Assembly: GCA_024228935.1 (NCBI GenBank)
Contig: JAAESX010000196.1
Span: 1-32,761 of the forward strand
From: Pseudomonadota bacterium
GTDB lineage: Bacteria; Myxococcota_A; UBA796; CAJQPC01
DNA length: 32,761 nucleotides
Reading direction: 5' to 3'
The translations under genes and the position numbers were made by a program. The notes below the pieces were generated by a model that was not told the origin of the DNA, searched no databases, and saw only the letters and a program-made list of their open reading frames with translations. Below are positions 17,493 to 26,335 of this stretch, in pieces. Position 1 is the first letter of the stretch; the number at the start of each line of letters is the position of its first letter.

Positions 17493-18361
17493 AGCGCCAC
17501 GATCTCCGCGCGGCCGAACCGGCTCTTCCGCTTCGACCGCCGGCTGATCTCCCCGACCGGATGCAGGGCTGGGCCCACGGGCTCGGCCAGCACCCACTTG
17601 ATCCCATCCGACCGCCGCGTGTCGTCGCCCGACTCCGGCTCGAGGCCGACCGCGGCGTACGCGTGGCCCTTGATGTAGACGATGCCCAGCTCCATGTCCG
17701 GGTAGGCCTCGCGCATCAGCGCCAGGAACAGCGTCGCCTTGCTGTCGCAGTCGCCGCGGTTGCGACCCACCAGCGACAACGGCCGTCGGTACCGGTCCCG
17801 CTTCAGCGAGGCCTTCTCGTACGGGATGGTCTGCACGAAAGACAGCGCCAGGTCCGCGAAGACCCGAGCATCCTTGGTCGGACCGCCGAGCGCCTCGACG
17901 ATCGGCGCCACGTCCGAGGCGTACTGACGCGCGTGTCGCGTGTGGTCGGGCACGATGGCGCCGTCCAGCGTCGTGAAGCCGCGCTCCTTCAGCTCCCGGT
18001 CGCGCGCGCTCTCGAGCTGGACCTGGGCGTCCTTCAGCACCTGCCGGGCGTCGTCCCCGGACACCGAGATCGACACGCCGTCCTTCGTCCCCTTGGCCTT
18101 GACCTTGGTCCCCTTCTGCTTCTTCCCCCACGCGTTCACGGACTTGGCGACGTCCTCGTGGAACGGCTTGGTCTTCAGCCGCAGCGGCTCGTCCAGGTCC
18201 GCCTTCACCTCGTCGGCGGGCAAGGAGAACTGGGCTCGGTGCTTCTCGCCCGCCGCGTCCTTCCACTTCACGTCGAACGACCACTCCGAGCTGGTCTTGT
18301 CGACGTCCCGGGAGATCTGCTGGGCGGAGGCGAGCGAGAGCAAGGCGAGGAGCAGCGTCAT
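17489..18361 (-). CDS. Exported transglutaminase-like protein
   Basis: 290 residues. The N-terminus MTLLLALLSLASA gives a signal peptide of about 13 residues with an ASA cleavage site and no basic n-region. The catalytic-type motif RGDCDSKATLFLALMREAYP (Cys205), followed by KGHAYAAVGLEP (His233) and WVLAEPVG (acidic third residue near 259), fits the papain-like transglutaminase fold used by many bacterial periplasmic proteins. The first 180 residues are of unknown fold with many Lys. It may crosslink or cleave peptides in the periplasm. Its stop overlaps that of boxB by 4 bp. Upstream, a 46-bp gap separates it from a zinc-ribbon membrane protein on the same strand. Confidence 0.68.
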
Positions 18362-18407
18362 GTCGAGAGCCTACGTGCGCGGACGCCAGCCCATTCAGAG
18401 CACCAGC

Positions 18408-19001
18408 TCAGAGCTCCAGCGAGGCCTCACTCACGAGCCCGCGGGCGCGAGCCTCGACGACCAGCACGCTCCCGCGCATCGTCCCGGGGTCGATCGGGAT
18501 CTCGTGCAGCGTCACGCGCTCGTCGATCCAGGGCCCCGTCTCCAGCACCTCGTTGTGCTGGTCGGGCGCCTGGAGCCCCCAGGACAGCGTCACGTCGCCG
18601 TCGAACGTCGCCGGCCGCACCTTGTTGTCGATGGCGGACATCTGCACGCGCACGCGGTGCAGGTCGCCATCGCTCACCGGGATCAGGGTGATCTGGATTC
18701 CGGCGATGTCCGGAGGGGCGGCATCGGGCTCCTGGACGTCGGACGCGACCTCGGCCACGTCCGAGTCCAGGGTCGGTTCCTCGACGAGGTCCTGTCCGGG
18801 CTCGGGCGTGGGACGCGCCACCACGACCACCACCAGCACCGCCGCCAGCGCCACGAGGAGCACGGCGATGCCGGCCTTCTTGCGCCCAGGCCGCTTCAGG
18901 CTGTGGCGGCCGTACCGCTCGAACACGATGCCGCAGCTGCCGCACTCCAGCGCCAGCTCGCCGTTGTTCGCCCCGCAGTGCGGACAGTCCTTCGTCAACA
19001 C
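18408..19001 (-). CDS. Zinc-ribbon single-span membrane protein
   Basis: About 197 residues from the GTG at 19001, or 207 from the ATG at 19031. The GTG is preferred because the ATG would leave only 11 bp to the divergent gene and would sit on its -10 box. A zinc ribbon CPHCGANNG...CGSCG near the start is followed by a basic stretch (GRKKAG), a strong membrane helix (IAVLLVALAAVLVVVVVA), an acidic Pro-rich linker and a C-terminal beta-rich domain of about 110 residues. The orientation is zinc ribbon inside, domain outside. No family recognised. Confidence 0.65.
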   Translation of the reverse strand: MLTKDCPHCGANNGELALECGSCGIVFERYGRHSLKRPGRKKAGIAVLLVALAAVLVVVVVARPTPEPGQDLVEEPTLDSDVAEVASDVQEPDAAPPDIAGIQITLIPVSDGDLHRVRVQMSAIDNKVRPATFDGDVTLSWGLQAPDQHNEVLETGPWIDERVTLHEIPIDPGTMRGSVLVVEARARGLVSEASLEL

Positions 19002-19030
19002 GCCTACGAGCGTACCCGACGATCCACCCA

Positions 19031-19036
19031 TACATT
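19031..19036 (+). promoter_or_regulatory. Putative -10 box for a leaderless CehA-like gene
   Basis: TACATT ends 6 bases before the ATG at 19043, with no ribosome-binding site in between. The arrangement is the same as at 12227. No good -35 box is visible. Confidence 0.4.
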
Positions 19037-19042
19037 CGGGCG

Positions 19043-21559
19043 ATGCTGTTCCTCCTCGCCTGCCAGGGTCCCGGCGACCCCGCTCCGCCGCCCGATCTCA
19101 CCCAGCGACTCGGCCCGAACGAGGTCCTTGCTGGCGTCGTCACCGACGAGTCCGCGCTCTTCGCCGGCGTGTCCGCCGAAGGCCGCGCTGGAGACGTGAA
19201 GATCTACAACGACCGTGTCCAGTTCGTCATCCAGGGACTGCGGCCGGGCCACTACTACATGGACCACCCGGGGATGGTCGTCGATGCAGACGTGGTGCGG
19301 CCCGGGGGCCACCTGGGGCGAGACCTGGTCGACGACTGGGGGACCATGGCCGGCGTCGGTCGGATGCTCGAGGCGACGACCGTCCACGTCGTCGACGACG
19401 GTCGGCTGTCGGGGCGCGCGGTCGTGCGCATCGAGGGCGACGAGACCCCCATGCGCATCCTGGTCGGCGCCACCGAGTCCGAGGGCATCGTTCCGGACTT
19501 CGGGCTGCACATCCGGACCGACTACGTCCTGGAGCCCGGATCGTCCTTCCTCGAGGTGCACACGACGGTCACCGCGACCGACGGAGATGCCACGTTCGCG
19601 GCTGGAGATCTCCTGCAAGGCAGCCTGGACGTGGGCAAGCCCTGGACGCCCGGAAGCGGCCGAGACCAGCCCGGCACCGGCACGTACGAGTGGATGGGCT
19701 TCACGAGCAACGCCGGTGACGTGGCGACCGGAGTGTTCGCGCTGCCCGGCGAGGAGCTGAACCTCGACGCGGCCGCGAGCCTGGTGAGCTCGCTCGCCGA
19801 GATGGTGGTGGCGTTCGGACCGAGCCAGACGCTGGCCGAGGGCGAGTCCGTGAGCTGGAAGCGGCTGTATGGCGTCGGCAACGATATGGGCGAGCTGTCC
19901 ACCGCCTGGCTCGAGCTGGGTGGCACGACCGACACCGTGAGCGGGACGGTCACCGCGGACGACGGACCGGTGGCCGGCGCGTACGTCGCGGTCCTGGCCG
20001 ACGGCGAGCCCTACACTACGGCCCGGACGGACGCCGACGGCAACTACGAGATCGGCGTGCCCGCCGGCGCCTCGACCGAGGTGGTCGTGGCCGGCACGGG
20101 CGTCGGCCACAGCGCCGACCACGCCCCCGGCTGGGCCAGCTACTCGGCCTACGCCGCGGAGACGGTGCGGACCGACGTGCTCGCGGCGCTCGACGGCGGC
20201 GCCGAGTCCCTGCCTCCCGCAGCGGGCCGTGGGGTCAGCGAGGACGGCGCCACGCTGGGTACCCCCGGCTACGTCACCATCACCGCCGACCAGGACACGT
20301 TCGAGGTCCAGCTCACCGGCACCGTCGACGCGATCGACGAGGACCTGTTCCCCGGCCGCTTCAAGGGCACCGCCGCGACCGGGTGGGCCCGCGGTGGCGA
20401 CATCACGCTCGCGGTCGCCCCCGGCACGTACGGCGTGCTCGCCCACAAGGGCATGCGCTACGAGATCGCCCAGGACACCGTCACGGTCACCGCCGGCGAG
20501 ACGGTCACCGTCGAGGTCGAGCTCCCCGCGGCCTACACGCTCTCCGACCACGTGCTCGGCGACCCCCATCAGCACGCGGCGCCCAGCCAGGACGGCGAGT
20601 GCCCGATGGAAGACCGCATCGCCATCTCGGCGGCGCGAGGACTGCAGGTCCACTTCGGCACCGACCACGACCACAGCGCCGACTACCGGCCGCTCTTGGG
20701 CGCCATGGGGCTCGACGGCGAGCTGGCCAGCGTGGTCGCTTCCGAGATCAGCCCGGTCACCCGAGGCCACGTCAACGCGTACCCGCTGGTGCCTGTCGAC
20801 AGGGAACAGAACGGCGGCGTCTGGGTCTGGTACGAGCACCTGGTGCAGTCGACCCAGGAGCAGTTCGACCTCATGGCCGAGCAGCACCCGGACGCGATCT
20901 TCCAGCTGAACCACCCGATGGACTCGGGCGTCGGCGAGATGGCCAACTGGGCTCCGGGCACCATCGGCCGGCCCGACCGGTTCACCGAGGACTTCCAGGC
21001 CATCGAGGTCCTGAACTCGGGCTCGTACTCGGACTACCTCCCCTTCTGGATGGACCTGGAGCTCCGCGGCCTGCGCTCCACGCCCACGGGCACATCCGAC
21101 ACCCACGGGCACACCAGCGGTGACCTGGGCATGTCCTCGACGTTCTTCGTCTCGCCCGGCGGCTTCTCGGGCTGGAGCGACGACGTCCTCGTCGACAACA
21201 TCCAGTCCGGCAGTACGGTCGTCACGCGCGGTCCCTTCCTGGAGACCTCGATCGTCCCGGGCAGCACGCTCGGGGGCGGCGAGAGCCTCGAGGTGACGGC
21301 GCTCTCGCCCAACTGGATCCAGGTCGATCGGCTGGTGCTCTACATGGACGGCGAGCGGATCGAGGAGGTCGAGGGGACCACCGCGACATTCTCGCTGGAC
21401 GCAGACGCCGACGCCCACTTCGTGGTGATGGCCGAGGGCGACGCGCCGATGAGCCCGGTCTCGAACAACCTGCCCTGGGCCATGACGGGCGCCTACTACG
21501 TGGACCTGGACGGCGACGGGTGGGAGCCACCCCTGCCCGCTCTGGACTACGGTCAGTAG
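19043..21559 (+). CDS. CehA/McbA-type PHP-domain metallohydrolase lipoprotein
   Basis: 838 residues. The N-terminus MLFLLAC puts a lipobox-like Cys at residue 7; no in-frame ATG, GTG or TTG occurs in the preceding 80 bases. The first 300 residues are beta-rich and lack a known domain. A carboxypeptidase-regulatory-like repeat follows (VSGTVTADDGPVAGAYVAVLADG, TDADGNYEIGVPAG). The metallohydrolase part starts near residue 500 with GDPHQHAAPSQDG, then FGTDHDHSADY, FQLNHPMDSG and GTSDTHGHTSGD, the His/Asp motifs of the PHP fold as in CehA. Such enzymes hydrolyse phosphoesters or related bonds; the substrate is unknown. It ends with DLDGDGW, a calcium-type acidic loop. The next gene starts 4 bases after its stop. 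Confidence 0.72.
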   Translation: MLFLLACQGPGDPAPPPDLTQRLGPNEVLAGVVTDESALFAGVSAEGRAGDVKIYNDRVQFVIQGLRPGHYYMDHPGMVVDADVVRPGGHLGRDLVDDWGTMAGVGRMLEATTVHVVDDGRLSGRAVVRIEGDETPMRILVGATESEGIVPDFGLHIRTDYVLEPGSSFLEVHTTVTATDGDATFAAGDLLQGSLDVGKPWTPGSGRDQPGTGTYEWMGFTSNAGDVATGVFALPGEELNLDAAASLVSSLAEMVVAFGPSQTLAEGESVSWKRLYGVGNDMGELSTAWLELGGTTDTVSGTVTADDGPVAGAYVAVLADGEPYTTARTDADGNYEIGVPAGASTEVVVAGTGVGHSADHAPGWASYSAYAAETVRTDVLAALDGGAESLPPAAGRGVSEDGATLGTPGYVTITADQDTFEVQLTGTVDAIDEDLFPGRFKGTAATGWARGGDITLAVAPGTYGVLAHKGMRYEIAQDTVTVTAGETVTVEVELPAAYTLSDHVLGDPHQHAAPSQDGECPMEDRIAISAARGLQVHFGTDHDHSADYRPLLGAMGLDGELASVVASEISPVTRGHVNAYPLVPVDREQNGGVWVWYEHLVQSTQEQFDLMAEQHPDAIFQLNHPMDSGVGEMANWAPGTIGRPDRFTEDFQAIEVLNSGSYSDYLPFWMDLELRGLRSTPTGTSDTHGHTSGDLGMSSTFFVSPGGFSGWSDDVLVDNIQSGSTVVTRGPFLETSIVPGSTLGGGESLEVTALSPNWIQVDRLVLYMDGERIEEVEGTTATFSLDADADAHFVVMAEGDAPMSPVSNNLPWAMTGAYYVDLDGDGWEPPLPALDYGQ

Positions 21560-21562
21560 GAA

Positions 21563-22234
21563 GTGTTGCTGACCCTCCTCGCCTGCATCGAACCCGCCGA
21601 GCAGGTCGTCGACACCGCGCCCGAGTCCGCCGTCACGGACACGGCCCCCGACAGCACGTACGAGACCGCGTGGCCGGACGACAGCGACTCGGACAGCGAC
21701 ACCGACACCGACGACCCAGGCCCGCCCGACGAGGACGGCGACGGCTACGACGCGACCGAGGACTGCGACGACGACGACGACGACATACACCCCGGCGCGA
21801 CCGAGGTCTTCGACGGCATCGACAACGACTGCGACGACCGGATCGACGCCAACGGCGACTACAAGGGCTCGCTGACCGTCACTGCCGAGGGCTGGTACGA
21901 GGGCACGAAGTACACGCTGACGCCGGACTGTCCGATGACGATGGTGCGGGGCCTGACGAACGCCGCCTGGGTCGTGACCTGCACGACCGAGGCCAGCGAC
22001 ACCTACGGTCGACTGCTGCTGGGCGAGACCCTGACCATCACGCCCGACGACGACTACCTGTGGGAGCTGGACACGTGGTCCGGCACCGCGGTGTTCGAGA
22101 GCTCGGACGGCTGGGACACCAACGGCACGGGCACGCTCTCCTGGAACGACATGGAGAAGGCGACGCTCGTCATCGCGCTGGACACCCAGTGGCTCGACGT
22201 CACAGGCAGCGGAAAGCTCCGTGAAACCGAGTGA
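21563..22234 (+). CDS. MopE-type metal-motif lipoprotein
   Basis: 223 residues. An in-frame TAG (21557-21559) lies one codon before the GTG, so the start cannot be moved upstream and the signal peptide is MLLTLLA with the lipid Cys at position 8. A Thr/Asp/Ser/Pro-rich linker leads to a MopE-type motif, DEDGDGY...EDCDDDDDDIHPGATE...GIDNDCDDRID, about residues 54-94, thought to bind calcium or another metal ion in surface proteins of myxobacteria and relatives. The C-terminal 130 residues form an unidentified beta-rich domain with two Cys. It is probably a surface lipoprotein. It overlaps the longest possible frame of the following response regulator. Confidence 0.72.
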   Translation: MLLTLLACIEPAEQVVDTAPESAVTDTAPDSTYETAWPDDSDSDSDTDTDDPGPPDEDGDGYDATEDCDDDDDDIHPGATEVFDGIDNDCDDRIDANGDYKGSLTVTAEGWYEGTKYTLTPDCPMTMVRGLTNAAWVVTCTTEASDTYGRLLLGETLTITPDDDYLWELDTWSGTAVFESSDGWDTNGTGTLSWNDMEKATLVIALDTQWLDVTGSGKLRETE

Positions 22235-22281
22235 AATACAGACTGGAGCCTCCCGACCGTGGAGTGCGTACGGAGGGAGAA

Positions 22282-22650
22282 GTGAGACCCACCCGCATCC
22301 TGATCGTCGACGACGAGGAGCTCATCGGCCGCGCTCTGGTCCGCCTGCTCCGCCACGACTGCGATGTCGACTCCGTCAGCTCCGTGGACATGGCCCTCGA
22401 GGTCCTCGACGACCAGGACGCGGACGTCGTCCTGTGCGACATCAAGATGTCCGACCAGGGCGGGTTCGAGCTCTACGAAGAGCTCGTCGCGCGGAACCCC
22501 GAGATGGCTCGCCGCATGGTCTTCATGACCGGTGACCTGTGCTGCGAGAGCACGCGGGTGTTCCTGGAGACCGTCCCGAACGAGCGGATCGAGAAGCCGT
22601 TCTCGCCACAGGAGCTCGAAGCGCTCGTCCGGAGGGTTCGCGCAGCCTGA
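22282..22650 (+). CDS. Single-domain response regulator (receiver only)
   Basis: 122 residues from the GTG at 22282, chosen because GGAGGG (22272-22277) precedes it; a longer start at GTG 22231 overlaps the previous gene by 4 bp. The protein is a bare receiver domain: Asp10 and Asp11 (VDDEEL), phosphoacceptor Asp53 (VLCDIKM), Thr83 (FMTGD) and Lys105 (IEKPF). There is no output domain, as in CheY or Spo0F-type proteins, so it must work through protein contacts. No histidine kinase is adjacent. It sits 18 bp before the hydroxybenzoyl-CoA reductase genes and may be cotranscribed with them. Confidence 0.85.
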   Translation: MRPTRILIVDDEELIGRALVRLLRHDCDVDSVSSVDMALEVLDDQDADVVLCDIKMSDQGGFELYEELVARNPEMARRMVFMTGDLCCESTRVFLETVPNERIEKPFSPQELEALVRRVRAA

Positions 22651-22668
22651 GCGCGATATCGAGGGTGG

Positions 22669-23145
22669 GTGAGCGACCTCGTCCTCGATCTGACCGTCAA
22701 CGGAGACCGCCAGCGGGTGCTGGTCCGGTCGAACACGACCCTGCTCGATCTCCTGCGGGACCAGCTCGGCCTGACCGGCACGAAGGCCGGGTGCGACATC
22801 GGCGACTGCGGAGCCTGCACCGTCCGCGTCGACGGCGAGCCGCGCCTTTCGTGCATCACCCTCGCCGCCGAGGTGGATGGCCGAGCGGTGACCACCATCG
22901 AGGGTATCGGTGGACCCGAGCTGCACCCCGTCCAGCAGGCCTTCCACGAGCACGTCGCCGCCCAGTGCGGGTTCTGCACGCCCGGCTTCGTGGTGAACCT
23001 GGTGGCGCTCTTCGAGGAGCACCCCGACGCGACCGACGAGCAGATCACCGAGGCGCTCGGCGCCAACATCTGCCGCTGCACCGGGTACACGAAGATCCTG
23101 GCCGCGGCACAGCAGGCGCGCGACGCGCAGAAGGCCCCCTCGTGA
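22669..23145 (+). CDS. hcrC: 4-hydroxybenzoyl-CoA reductase-type small subunit, 2 x [2Fe-2S]
   Basis: 158 residues from a GTG with GAGG just upstream. The plant-type ferredoxin cluster uses Cys42, Cys47, Cys50 and Cys62 (GCDIGDCGACTV), and the helical-domain cluster uses Cys100, Cys103, Cys135 and Cys137 (CGFCTPG, CRCTGY). This is the small iron-sulfur subunit of a xanthine-oxidase-family molybdoenzyme. It passes electrons between the molybdenum and flavin subunits. Its place in a C-A-B gene order, and the special flavin subunit, suggest the hydroxybenzoyl-CoA reductase group. The stop overlaps the large subunit's GTG (GTGA). Confidence 0.85.
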   Translation: MSDLVLDLTVNGDRQRVLVRSNTTLLDLLRDQLGLTGTKAGCDIGDCGACTVRVDGEPRLSCITLAAEVDGRAVTTIEGIGGPELHPVQQAFHEHVAAQCGFCTPGFVVNLVALFEEHPDATDEQITEALGANICRCTGYTKILAAAQQARDAQKAPS

Positions 23146-25418
23146 AGCTCGGCGAGCGCGGCGGCAAGATCGACGGACTGCCCAAGATCACCGGAAGCGC
23201 GGTGTTCACCGGCGACCTGTCCCTGCCCGGCATGCTGCACGCGGCGTTCCACCGGAGCCCGCATCCCCACGCTCGAATCGTGTCGATCGACACGTCGAAG
23301 GCGCTGGCCGTCCAGGGCGTCCACGCGGTGCTGACGGGGGCCGATCTGCCCGTCAACTACGGGGTCATCCCGGTCGCGCAGGACGAGCACGCGCTGGCGA
23401 CGGAGAAGGTCCGCTTCGTCGGCGAGGAGGTCGCTTGCGTCGCCGCTGTCGACCGGGCCACGGCCATCGCCGCCGCCCGGTTGGTGGAGGTCACCTACGA
23501 GCTGCTCAGGCCGGTGCTGTCGATCGAGGACGCCCTCGACCCCGAGAAGCCGGTGCTGCACGACAAGCGCCGCAAGGCCAGCAACATCCTGCGGCGGGTC
23601 CACCAGAAGTACGGCGACCCCGACGCGGGCTTCGAGCGCGCCGACGTCGTCATCGACGCCGCCTACGACTACCCGGGCAGTACGCACGTGCCCCTCGAGC
23701 CGCAGACCGCCGTGGCCATCCCCGACGCGCAGGGTCGGCTGGAGCTGTGGTCGAGCACCCAGATCCCCCACTACCTCCACCGCACGGTCGCCCGTGTCCT
23801 CGAGCTGCGCCCACAGGATGTGCGGGTCCGCAAGCCGGACGTCGGCGCGGGGTACGGCGGCAAGTCGGACCCGTTCGCCAACGAGCTCTGCGCCGCCAAG
23901 CTGGCCCTCGTCACGGGCCGACCGGTCCGCTGCGTGCTGGACCGCGAGGAGGTCTTCTACGCCCACCGCGGACGGCATCGCACGAAGATGACCCTGTCGA
24001 TGGGCGTCACGAACGACGGCGAGATCACCGCGGCCCGCTTCACCGCGGACGCCGAGGGCGGAGCCTACGCGAGCTACGGCGTCGTCACCGCCTACTACTT
24101 CGGCGTGTTCCTGCCCCTGCCCTACAAGCTGGACCACTGGCAGTTCACGGCGCGTCGCTGCTACACGAACCACCCGCCCTGCGGCCCCAAGCGAGGACAC
24201 GGCGCCATCCAGCCGCGGTTCGCGCTCGAGCTGCACATGAACAAGCTCGCGGACGCCATCGGCATGGACCCCGCCGAGCTGCGACGCCGGAACTCGGTCG
24301 AGCCCGACACCGAGACGAGCAACGGCCTGCGCATCACGTCGGTGGCCCTGAACGAGTGCCTGGACGCGGCCATGGAAGCGAGCGGGTACCGCGAAAAGCG
24401 CGGCAACCTCGGACCCAACCGGGGCATCGGCATCGCCGCGAGCGCGTACATGTGCGGCGCGCTCCACAGCATCTACAAGAACGAGATGCCCCAGTCCGCC
24501 GTCCAGATCTGCGCGGACCGGTCGGGCCTGGTGCGCATCTTCAGCGGCACCGCGGACATCGGCCAGGGCAGCAACCACATGCTGGCCCACCTCGTCTCGG
24601 GCGAGCTCGGCATCCCGGCCGAGGACTGCCCGGTGCTCGAGGCCGACACCCACTTCACGCCGGTCGATCTGGGCAGCTACAGCAGCCGCGTCACGTTCTT
24701 CGCAGGCAACGCCGCGCTGAACGCCGCTCGGAAGCTCAAGGAGGCCATCACCTCGAGCTTCGATGGCGACGTCCGATTCGAGGACGGCCAGGTGCACGTC
24801 GGCCAGGGCGACGACCTGAAGTCCATGCCGTTCCGCGACGCCGTCATCCACGCCGAGGGCGTCCACGGCACGCTGGGCTTCGTCGGCCACTACACGCCCC
24901 CGAAGATCGGCAGCCGGTTCCGCCGCCAGTCCGTCGGACCGTCGCCCGCCTACTCGTTCACGGCCCAGGTCGCCGAGGTCACCGTCGACCCCGAGACCGG
25001 GTTCGTGACCATCGACCGCATCTGGTGCGCTCACGACTGCGGCAAGGCCATCAACCCGACCATCGTCGAGGGCCAGATCGAGGGCTCGGTCTACATGGGC
25101 GTCGGCGAAGCGCTGCTCGAAGAGCACGTGTTCACCGGGCCCAAGGGCCACGGCGGACTGCATCGGAACCCGAGCATCCTCGAGTACAAGATCCCGACGA
25201 TCCACGACACGCCGCCCATCGAGGCCATCCTCATCGAGTCGAACGACCCCGAGGGGCCCCACGGCGCCAAGGAGGCCGGCGAGGGTCCGCAGCTCGCGAC
25301 CGTCCCGGCCATCGCGAACGCCATCCACGACGCCTGCGGGATCTGGCTGGACGCGGCTCCGTTCACCCCGGACCGGGTCCTCCGAGCCCTCGAGCGCGCG
25401 GAGAGGGGGCGCCGATGA
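23142..25418 (+). CDS. hcrA: 4-hydroxybenzoyl-CoA reductase-type molybdenum subunit
   Basis: 758 residues from the GTG that overlaps the small-subunit stop; frames continue upstream but are the wrong product. The N-terminal domain (KIDGLPKITGSAVFTGDL, LHAAFHRSPHPHARI) is followed by the molybdopterin-binding part with GAGYGGKSDPF, PPCGPKRGHGAIQPRFA, GTADIGQGSNHML and a late EAGEGPQ, which contains the catalytic Glu of the family. Length is close to HcrA (about 770). The enzyme would remove the para-hydroxyl group of 4-hydroxybenzoyl-CoA, making benzoyl-CoA. Some family members act on other substrates; the call leans on the flavin subunit next door. It overlaps that gene by 4 bp (ATGA). Confidence 0.8.
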   Translation: MKLGERGGKIDGLPKITGSAVFTGDLSLPGMLHAAFHRSPHPHARIVSIDTSKALAVQGVHAVLTGADLPVNYGVIPVAQDEHALATEKVRFVGEEVACVAAVDRATAIAAARLVEVTYELLRPVLSIEDALDPEKPVLHDKRRKASNILRRVHQKYGDPDAGFERADVVIDAAYDYPGSTHVPLEPQTAVAIPDAQGRLELWSSTQIPHYLHRTVARVLELRPQDVRVRKPDVGAGYGGKSDPFANELCAAKLALVTGRPVRCVLDREEVFYAHRGRHRTKMTLSMGVTNDGEITAARFTADAEGGAYASYGVVTAYYFGVFLPLPYKLDHWQFTARRCYTNHPPCGPKRGHGAIQPRFALELHMNKLADAIGMDPAELRRRNSVEPDTETSNGLRITSVALNECLDAAMEASGYREKRGNLGPNRGIGIAASAYMCGALHSIYKNEMPQSAVQICADRSGLVRIFSGTADIGQGSNHMLAHLVSGELGIPAEDCPVLEADTHFTPVDLGSYSSRVTFFAGNAALNAARKLKEAITSSFDGDVRFEDGQVHVGQGDDLKSMPFRDAVIHAEGVHGTLGFVGHYTPPKIGSRFRRQSVGPSPAYSFTAQVAEVTVDPETGFVTIDRIWCAHDCGKAINPTIVEGQIEGSVYMGVGEALLEEHVFTGPKGHGGLHRNPSILEYKIPTIHDTPPIEAILIESNDPEGPHGAKEAGEGPQLATVPAIANAIHDACGIWLDAAPFTPDRVLRALERAERGRR

Positions 25419-26335
25419 TGCTGCCGCTCCCCGAGTTCGATCTGCTCGTCCCCACCTCGCTGGACGAGGCGGTGTCGCTGCTGGCCGCTCACCCCGAGGC
25501 CAAGCTGGTGGCCGGCGGCACGGACCTCATCCCGTCGATGAAGCAGCGCCTCTTCACGCCGCCGACGGTCATCTCGCTGTCCCGGGTGCCGGAGCTGCGC
25601 GCATCCGGTGACGGCTTCCTCGGCGCTGGCGTCACTCTCCGAGAGGTCGCCGCGATGGAGCTCGGCGCCCTGTCCAGCGCGGCTCGCGGCGTGGCCACGT
25701 CGACCATCCAGCGCATGGCCACGCTCGGCGGCAACCTGATGCTCGACACGCGGTGCCGCTACTACAACCAGTCCGAGTTCTGGCGGGGCTCCCTGGGCCA
25801 GGACCAGTCGGGCTGCCTGAAGTGCGACGACGCCGGCATCTGCCACGTCGCCCCCACAGGGACCGGTTGCTACGCCGCCCACTCGGCGGACACGGTCCCG
25901 GTGCTCATCGCGCTCGGCGCCGAAGTCGAGCTGGTCTCGCCACGCGGCCCCCGACGGCTGGCGCTCCAGGACCTGTACGAAGAGGACGGGCGGACCTGGC
26001 TGACCTCGGCCCCGGACGAGATCCTCACCCGCGTGTTCCTCCCCGCAGACCCACCCGACGTCGCCTTCCGAAAGCTCCGCGCACGCGGCGCCATCGACTA
26101 CCCGTTGCTGCTGGTCGCCGTCACGGCGGAGCGCGCGGTACTGAGCGCGATCGGCCCCCGGCCCATCGAGGTCGACATCGCCGGAATGACCCCGGAACAG
26201 GCGGGCGAGGCCGCCTTCCGTGCGGCTCAGCCCCTGTCCACGCACGTGTGGTCGGCCCTGTGGCGCAAGAAGATGATTCGGGTGGAAGTGAAACGAGCGT
26301 GCACCGACCTGCATCGAGGCTCCCGGCCCGCTTGA
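25415..26335 (+). CDS. hcrB: 4-hydroxybenzoyl-CoA reductase-type FAD subunit with [4Fe-4S] insert
   Basis: 306 residues from ATG 25415. FAD-binding motifs are VAGGTDLIPSMKQRL (32-46) and TLGGNLMLDTRC (103-114). A 40-residue insertion follows that carries Cys114, Cys134, Cys137, Cys143 and Cys152, in the sequence RYYNQSEFWRGSLG...CLKC...CHVAPTGTGCYAAHSADTVP. Such an insert binds an extra [4Fe-4S] cluster and is the hallmark of the 4-hydroxybenzoyl-CoA reductase beta subunit, absent from xanthine and CO dehydrogenases. This is the strongest evidence for the substrate class of the three-gene set. A promoter for the next operon overlaps its stop codon. Confidence 0.85.
   Translation: MMLPLPEFDLLVPTSLDEAVSLLAAHPEAKLVAGGTDLIPSMKQRLFTPPTVISLSRVPELRASGDGFLGAGVTLREVAAMELGALSSAARGVATSTIQRMATLGGNLMLDTRCRYYNQSEFWRGSLGQDQSGCLKCDDAGICHVAPTGTGCYAAHSADTVPVLIALGAEVELVSPRGPRRLALQDLYEEDGRTWLTSAPDEILTRVFLPADPPDVAFRKLRARGAIDYPLLLVAVTAERAVLSAIGPRPIEVDIAGMTPEQAGEAAFRAAQPLSTHVWSALWRKKMIRVEVKRACTDLHRGSRPA

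Noticed and set aside
19004..21790. Long minus-strand open frame opposite the CehA-like gene
   Set aside because: Same codon-position artefact; the product is low-complexity and the plus strand shows PHP motifs.
21680..21790. Asp-rich GAC repeat stretch as a DNA repeat or mobile scar
   Set aside because: It encodes the acidic linker and MopE-type metal motif in a clear reading frame.
22473..25328. Long minus-strand open frame of about 950 codons opposite hcrC and hcrA
   Set aside because: It is a GC-bias shadow: its product has no domain structure and is dominated by Asp, Arg, Val, Gly and Ala, while the plus strand encodes clear molybdoenzyme subunits.
22669..26335. Xanthine or CO dehydrogenase as the identity of the molybdoenzyme
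   Set aside because: The Cys-rich insert in the FAD subunit is specific for the hydroxybenzoyl-CoA reductase group and is not found in those enzymes.
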